From: Nitriliruptoraceae bacterium | GTDB taxonomy: Bacteria; Actinomycetota; Nitriliruptoria; Nitriliruptorales; Nitriliruptoraceae | Direction of reading: 5' to 3' | Assembly (NCBI GenBank): GCA_007121975.1 | Contig: SKJO01000315.1 | Location: forward strand, 1 to 6,791 | Length of the DNA: 6,791 nucleotides | Shown: positions 4,043 through 6,791 of the stretch, in pieces | How the letters are laid out: every line of letters starts with the position of its first letter | Numbering within the stretch: position 1 is the first letter of the stretch | Made by a program: the position numbers and the translations under genes | The notes under the pieces: generated by a model | The model's input: only the letters and a program-made list of their open reading frames with translations | What the model was told of the DNA's origin: nothing | Database searches by the model: none

Positions 4043-5470
4043 TCAGCCGCGCCGTGACCGGCGCGGTGCGGGCTGCAGGCCGGGGAAGCCGCCCAGGCCC
4101 TGGGAGCCCTGCAGTTGGCGCACGGCGGCCGCCTGGGCCTTGGCGCCCCGCACGCCCTTGGGCTTGGCACTGGAGTTGCCGGCCATCTTGGCCGCGCTCT
4201 TCATGACCTTCTGCACCTCGGCGAACTGCTTGACGAGCTGGTTGACCTCGGTCACGGTGGTGCCCGACCCGGCCGCGATGCGCTTGCGACGGCGGGCGTT
4301 GAGGATCTTGGGCTTGCGGCGCTCCTCGGGGGTCATCGAGCGGATGATGGCCTCGACCCGCGCCATCTGCCGGTCGTCGATGTCCGCGTCCTTGAGCTGC
4401 TTGCCCAGCCCCCCGGGCATCATGCCGAGCAGGCCCTGCAGCGGCCCCATGCGCTTGAGCATCTGCATCTGCTCGAGGAAGTCCTCGAGGGTGAAGTCGC
4501 CGCTGAGCATGGCGGCCTCGGCCTTGGCCGCCTCCTGCTCGGTGTAGGTCTCCTCGGCCTTCTCGATCAGGGTCATGACGTCGCCCATCCCGAGGATGCG
4601 CGAGGCCATGCGGTCGGGGTGGAAGGGCTCGAAGTCCTCGAGCTTCTCCCCCACCGAGGCGAACTTGATCGGAGCGCCGGTGACCGACCGGACCGACAGC
4701 GCGGCGCCGCCGCGGGCATCACCGTCGAGCTTGGACAGGATCACCCCGTCGAAGCCGACCGCATCGGCGAACGCCTTGGCGACGTTGACCGCCTCCTGCC
4801 CGATCATCGCGTCGATGACGAACAGCGTCTCGTCGGCGTCGACGGCCTCGCGGATCGCGCGGGCCTGCTCGAGCAGCTCCTCGTCGACGTGCAGGCGGCC
4901 GGCGGTGTCGACGATGACGACGTCACAGCCGGTCTCGCGGGCCTTGGCGATCGAGTCGCGGGCCACGGGCACCGGATCGCCGGAGGTGACCGGCGCGTAG
5001 ACGTGGACCCCGGCCCGCTCCGCGTTGACCTTCAGCTGCTGCACCGCAGCCGGACGCTGCAGGTCACAGGCCACGAGCATCGGGTGGCGGCCCTTGGACC
5101 GCAGCAGCTTGGCGAGCTTGCCCGCGGCGGTGGTCTTGCCCGACCCCTGCAGGCCGGCGAGCATGATCACGGCCGGCTTGCCGGTCAGCTTCAACCCGAC
5201 CGACTCCCCACCGAGCGCCTCACGCAGCTCGGCGTCGACCGCCTTGATCACCTGCTGGGAGGGGTTGAGCGCCTTGGAGACCTCCTCGCCGACGAGCTGC
5301 TCGCGCAGCCGCTCGACCATCTGCTTGACGACGCGGAAGTTGACGTCGGCCTCGAGCAGCGCGAGGCGGATCTCCTTGAGGGTCGCATCGACGGTCTTGT
5401 CGTCGAGGCGGCCACGGCCCTTGACCTTGGCGAGCGCGGCATCGAGCTTCGCGCTCAGGGTGTCGAACAC
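4043..5470 (-). CDS. ffh: Signal recognition particle GTPase Ffh (SRP54)
   Basis: Ffh binds signal sequences of nascent membrane and secreted proteins, together with SRP RNA, and docks on FtsY. The 475 residues show the N domain (1-90, starting FDTLSAKLD), the G domain with P-loop GLQGSGKTT (106-114), DLQRPAA (137-143), DTAGR (188-192), SKLDGDARGG (246-255) and GEKLEDFEPF (274-283). The methionine-rich M domain follows, with finger loop MLKRMGPLQGLLGMMPGG (337-354) and RNA-binding NARRRKRIAAGSGTTVTEVN (391-410). A basic, Gln/Gly-rich tail (about 431-475) ends the protein. The start is GTG 5470, giving the typical MFDTLS beginning, with GGAG 7 nt upstream; the longer open frame runs antisense-like through ftsY and is not protein-like. 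It lies 80 bp after ftsY and is probably co-transcribed with it. Confidence 0.97.
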   Translation of the reverse strand: MFDTLSAKLDAALAKVKGRGRLDDKTVDATLKEIRLALLEADVNFRVVKQMVERLREQLVGEEVSKALNPSQQVIKAVDAELREALGGESVGLKLTGKPAVIMLAGLQGSGKTTAAGKLAKLLRSKGRHPMLVACDLQRPAAVQQLKVNAERAGVHVYAPVTSGDPVPVARDSIAKARETGCDVVIVDTAGRLHVDEELLEQARAIREAVDADETLFVIDAMIGQEAVNVAKAFADAVGFDGVILSKLDGDARGGAALSVRSVTGAPIKFASVGEKLEDFEPFHPDRMASRILGMGDVMTLIEKAEETYTEQEAAKAEAAMLSGDFTLEDFLEQMQMLKRMGPLQGLLGMMPGGLGKQLKDADIDDRQMARVEAIIRSMTPEERRKPKILNARRRKRIAAGSGTTVTEVNQLVKQFAEVQKVMKSAAKMAGNSSAKPKGVRGAKAQAAAVRQLQGSQGLGGFPGLQPAPRRSRRG

Positions 5471-5477
5471 GTCATGG

Positions 5478-5481
5478 CTCC
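5478..5481 (-). promoter_or_regulatory. Ribosome binding site of ffh
   Basis: GGAG on the minus strand lies 7 nt before GTG 5470. An ATG at 5475 is out of frame with ffh, so the GTG is the start that fits both spacing and the family's N-terminus. Confidence 0.65.
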
Positions 5482-5512
5482 GCTGCGTCGGGGATCGGGG
5501 GGCGAGGGTAGC

Positions 5513-5534
5513 GGCCGGCCCGTCGCCGGCCCGT
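5513..5534 (-). repeat. Tandem 10-bp repeat forming a hairpin between ftsY and ffh
   Basis: GCCGGCCCGT occurs twice in tandem (5514-5523 and 5525-5534). Because GCCGGC is self-complementary, the two copies also form a perfect 7-bp stem, GGCCGGC (5513-5519) with GCCGGCC (5525-5531), around a 5-nt loop. It lies 16 bp beyond the ftsY stop and 43 bp before the ffh start. No T-run follows, so it is at most a partial terminator, a pause site or an mRNA processing site. CTACCCT, a -10-like sequence (5511-5505), directly follows the stem. Confidence 0.4.
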
Positions 5535-5550
5535 GGCCGTCCCCGGGTGC

Positions 5551-6735
5551 TCAGTCCGGGCCGAGCTCGGAGAACAGACCCTCGACGAACAGCTCGGGGT
5601 CGAACACGGCGAGGTCGTCGATCCCCTCGCCGAGCCCGACGAGCTTGACGGGCAGGCCGAGCTCGCGCTGCACCGCCACGACGATGCCGCCCTTGGACGA
5701 GCCGTCGAGCTTGGTGAGCACGATCCCGGTGACCTCGACCGCGTCGAGGAATGCCTGGGCCTGCGCGATGCCGTTCTGCCCGGTGGTGGCATCGAGCACC
5801 AGCAGGGTCTCCTCGAGCGGCCCGGCCTGCTTCTCGAGCACCCGCTTGACCTTGCCGAGCTCGTCCATCAGCTCGCGTTTGTTGTGCAGCCGCCCGGCGG
5901 TGTCCACGATCAGCAGATCGGCCGCCTGCTCGGTGGCGGACGCGTAGCCCTCGTAGGCCACGGAAGCCGGATCGGCGCCCTCGTCCTTGCGCACGATGTC
6001 GGCTCCGGTGCGCTCGGCCCAGATCGCGAGCTGATCGGAGGCCGCTGCCCGGAAGGTGTCCGCCGCTGCGAGCACCAGCGTGCGCCCAGCGCGCTCCTCG
6101 AGGGCGGCGAGCTTGCCGATGGTGGTGGTCTTGCCGGTCCCGTTGACCCCGGTGATCAGCCACACGGTCGGGCCCTGGTCCTCGGCGCGGGTCAGGCTCC
6201 GGTCGAAGCTGCCCAGCGCGTCACGCAGCTCCGCCTTGAGCAGTTCGAGCACCGCCTCGGCCGAGGTCGCGCCCTGCTCCCGGCTGCGCGTCCGGAGCTG
6301 CTCGACGATCTCCAGGGTCGCGGTCACCCCCACGTCCGCGGAGATCAGGGCCTCCTCGAGCCCCTCCCAGGCCTCGTCGGTGACGCCCCGGCCGAACAGG
6401 TCGGCGACCGAGGCCCCGAGCACGTTGCGGGTGCGCGTGAGCCGGCGTCGGAAGCGCTCGGCCAGCGGCAGCGGCTCCTCGACCGGAGGGGCCTCCGGGG
6501 GCGCTTCGATCGGCGGGGCGATCGAGGCCGGGGTGTCGGGGACCTCGGGCAGCCGCTCCTCGGTCTCGGGCGGCGTCGGTCCGCGCTCGAGCAGGTCCAC
6601 CCCGCCGTCGTCGGGACCGTCGGACCCGGTATCGGGGGGCCCGCCCCGGCGACGGCCGAAGGCCACCAGCCCACCGCCGAGGACCACGACGATCAGGGCG
6701 ATGGCGACGAACAGCAGCGGGTCGAGTTCGGACAC
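5551..6735 (-). CDS. ftsY: SRP receptor GTPase FtsY
   Basis: FtsY receives the Ffh-ribosome complex at the membrane; the two GTPases activate each other and hand the nascent chain to SecYEG. The 394 residues begin with a predicted transmembrane segment (about 7-26), then a basic stop RRR, an acidic Pro/Glu-rich linker (about 32-90), the N domain (about 91-180) and the G domain. GTPase motifs are GVNGTGKTT (196-204), DTFRAAA (226-232), DTAGR (278-282), TKLDGSSKGG (341-350) and GLGEGIDDL (367-375). Most proteobacterial FtsY proteins lack a true membrane anchor; the anchored form is common in actinobacteria. The start is GTG 6735; GGGAG lies 9 nt upstream, and the frame has no better start. ffh follows 80 bp later, so receptor and particle GTPase are made together. 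Confidence 0.97.
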   Translation of the reverse strand: MSELDPLLFVAIALIVVVLGGGLVAFGRRRGGPPDTGSDGPDDGGVDLLERGPTPPETEERLPEVPDTPASIAPPIEAPPEAPPVEEPLPLAERFRRRLTRTRNVLGASVADLFGRGVTDEAWEGLEEALISADVGVTATLEIVEQLRTRSREQGATSAEAVLELLKAELRDALGSFDRSLTRAEDQGPTVWLITGVNGTGKTTTIGKLAALEERAGRTLVLAAADTFRAAASDQLAIWAERTGADIVRKDEGADPASVAYEGYASATEQAADLLIVDTAGRLHNKRELMDELGKVKRVLEKQAGPLEETLLVLDATTGQNGIAQAQAFLDAVEVTGIVLTKLDGSSKGGIVVAVQRELGLPVKLVGLGEGIDDLAVFDPELFVEGLFSELGPD

Positions 6736-6744
6736 GGGCCTCGG

Positions 6745-6749
6745 CTCCC
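6745..6749 (-). promoter_or_regulatory. Ribosome binding site of ftsY
   Basis: GGGAG on the minus strand lies 9 nt before GTG 6735. A second purine patch, GAGG, lies 3 nt before the start and is too close to be the main site. Further upstream, TAGCGT (6770-6765) fits a loose -10 pattern, but its -35 region would fall beyond the window, so no promoter is called. Confidence 0.5.
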
Positions 6750-6791
6750 GGACGCGGAGCGGTCACGCTACCCGGCGGGGGCGGCATCGGC

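Noticed and set aside
4115..5947. Open frame of 610 codons on the plus strand, antisense to ffh and ftsY
   Set aside because: It is rich in His, Leu, Asp and Gly with no recognisable domain, and it mirrors the codon bias of the two real genes. Long antisense frames are expected in such GC-rich DNA.
5471..6163. N-terminal extension of ffh reaching into ftsY
   Set aside because: The extra 231 residues are Arg/Gly/Ala-rich noise read out of frame through ftsY. GTG 5470 has a ribosome binding site and gives the normal Ffh N-terminus.
6765..6770. TAGCGT as a -10 box for ftsY
   Set aside because: It fits TAnnnT, but the matching -35 region lies beyond the end of the window, so it cannot be assessed.
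1..6791. A mobile element, defence system, CRISPR array or other undescribed multi-gene system
   Set aside because: Every gene is a known housekeeping gene in near-canonical order with uniform composition. I see no integrase, transposase, att-like repeats or unknown gene.

Overview
This window is a GC-rich stretch of housekeeping chromosome from a member of the Actinomycetota (high-GC Gram-positive bacteria). Three things point there: the near-exclusive G/C third codon positions, the protein sequences (an FtsY with an N-terminal membrane segment, a LepB with a long Pro/Ser-rich cytoplasmic head), and the gene order ftsY-ffh-rpsP-KH protein-rimM-trmD-rplS-lepB-rnhB. I cannot name the genus. 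ftsY sits directly beside ffh, and rnhB is turned against lepB, which suggests a lineage other than the Streptomyces or Mycobacterium type I compare it with.

Layout: eight genes lie on the minus strand and read from right to left. ftsY (6735 to 5551) and ffh (5470 to 4043) encode the signal recognition particle (SRP) receptor and the SRP GTPase. After a 199-bp gap comes the block rpsP (3843 to 3487), khpA-like KH protein (3490 to 3254), rimM (3242 to 2721) and trmD (2724 to 1948). Its junctions are two 4-bp GTGA overlaps and one 11-bp gap, so it is clearly co-transcribed. A 155-bp gap holds a good sigma-A-type promoter and a structured leader before rplS (1792 to 1439). After 84 bp comes lepB (1354 to 524). 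At the left edge rnhB runs on the plus strand, lacks its 5' end, and overlaps the end of lepB tail to tail by 59 bp.

The genes form two themes. FtsY, Ffh and LepB cover co-translational targeting of membrane and secreted proteins and removal of their signal peptides. RpsP, RimM, TrmD, RplS and the KH protein cover ribosome assembly, tRNA modification and RNA binding.

I see no mobile element, CRISPR array, tRNA, rRNA or phage gene, and no convincing undescribed system. The parts worth a second look are non-coding: the rplS promoter placed on the trmD stop codon, two leaders (rplS and rpsP) that can each form alternative hairpins, the ftsY-ffh spacer hairpin, and the inverted, overlapping rnhB. 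No stretch longer than 200 bp lacks a gene.
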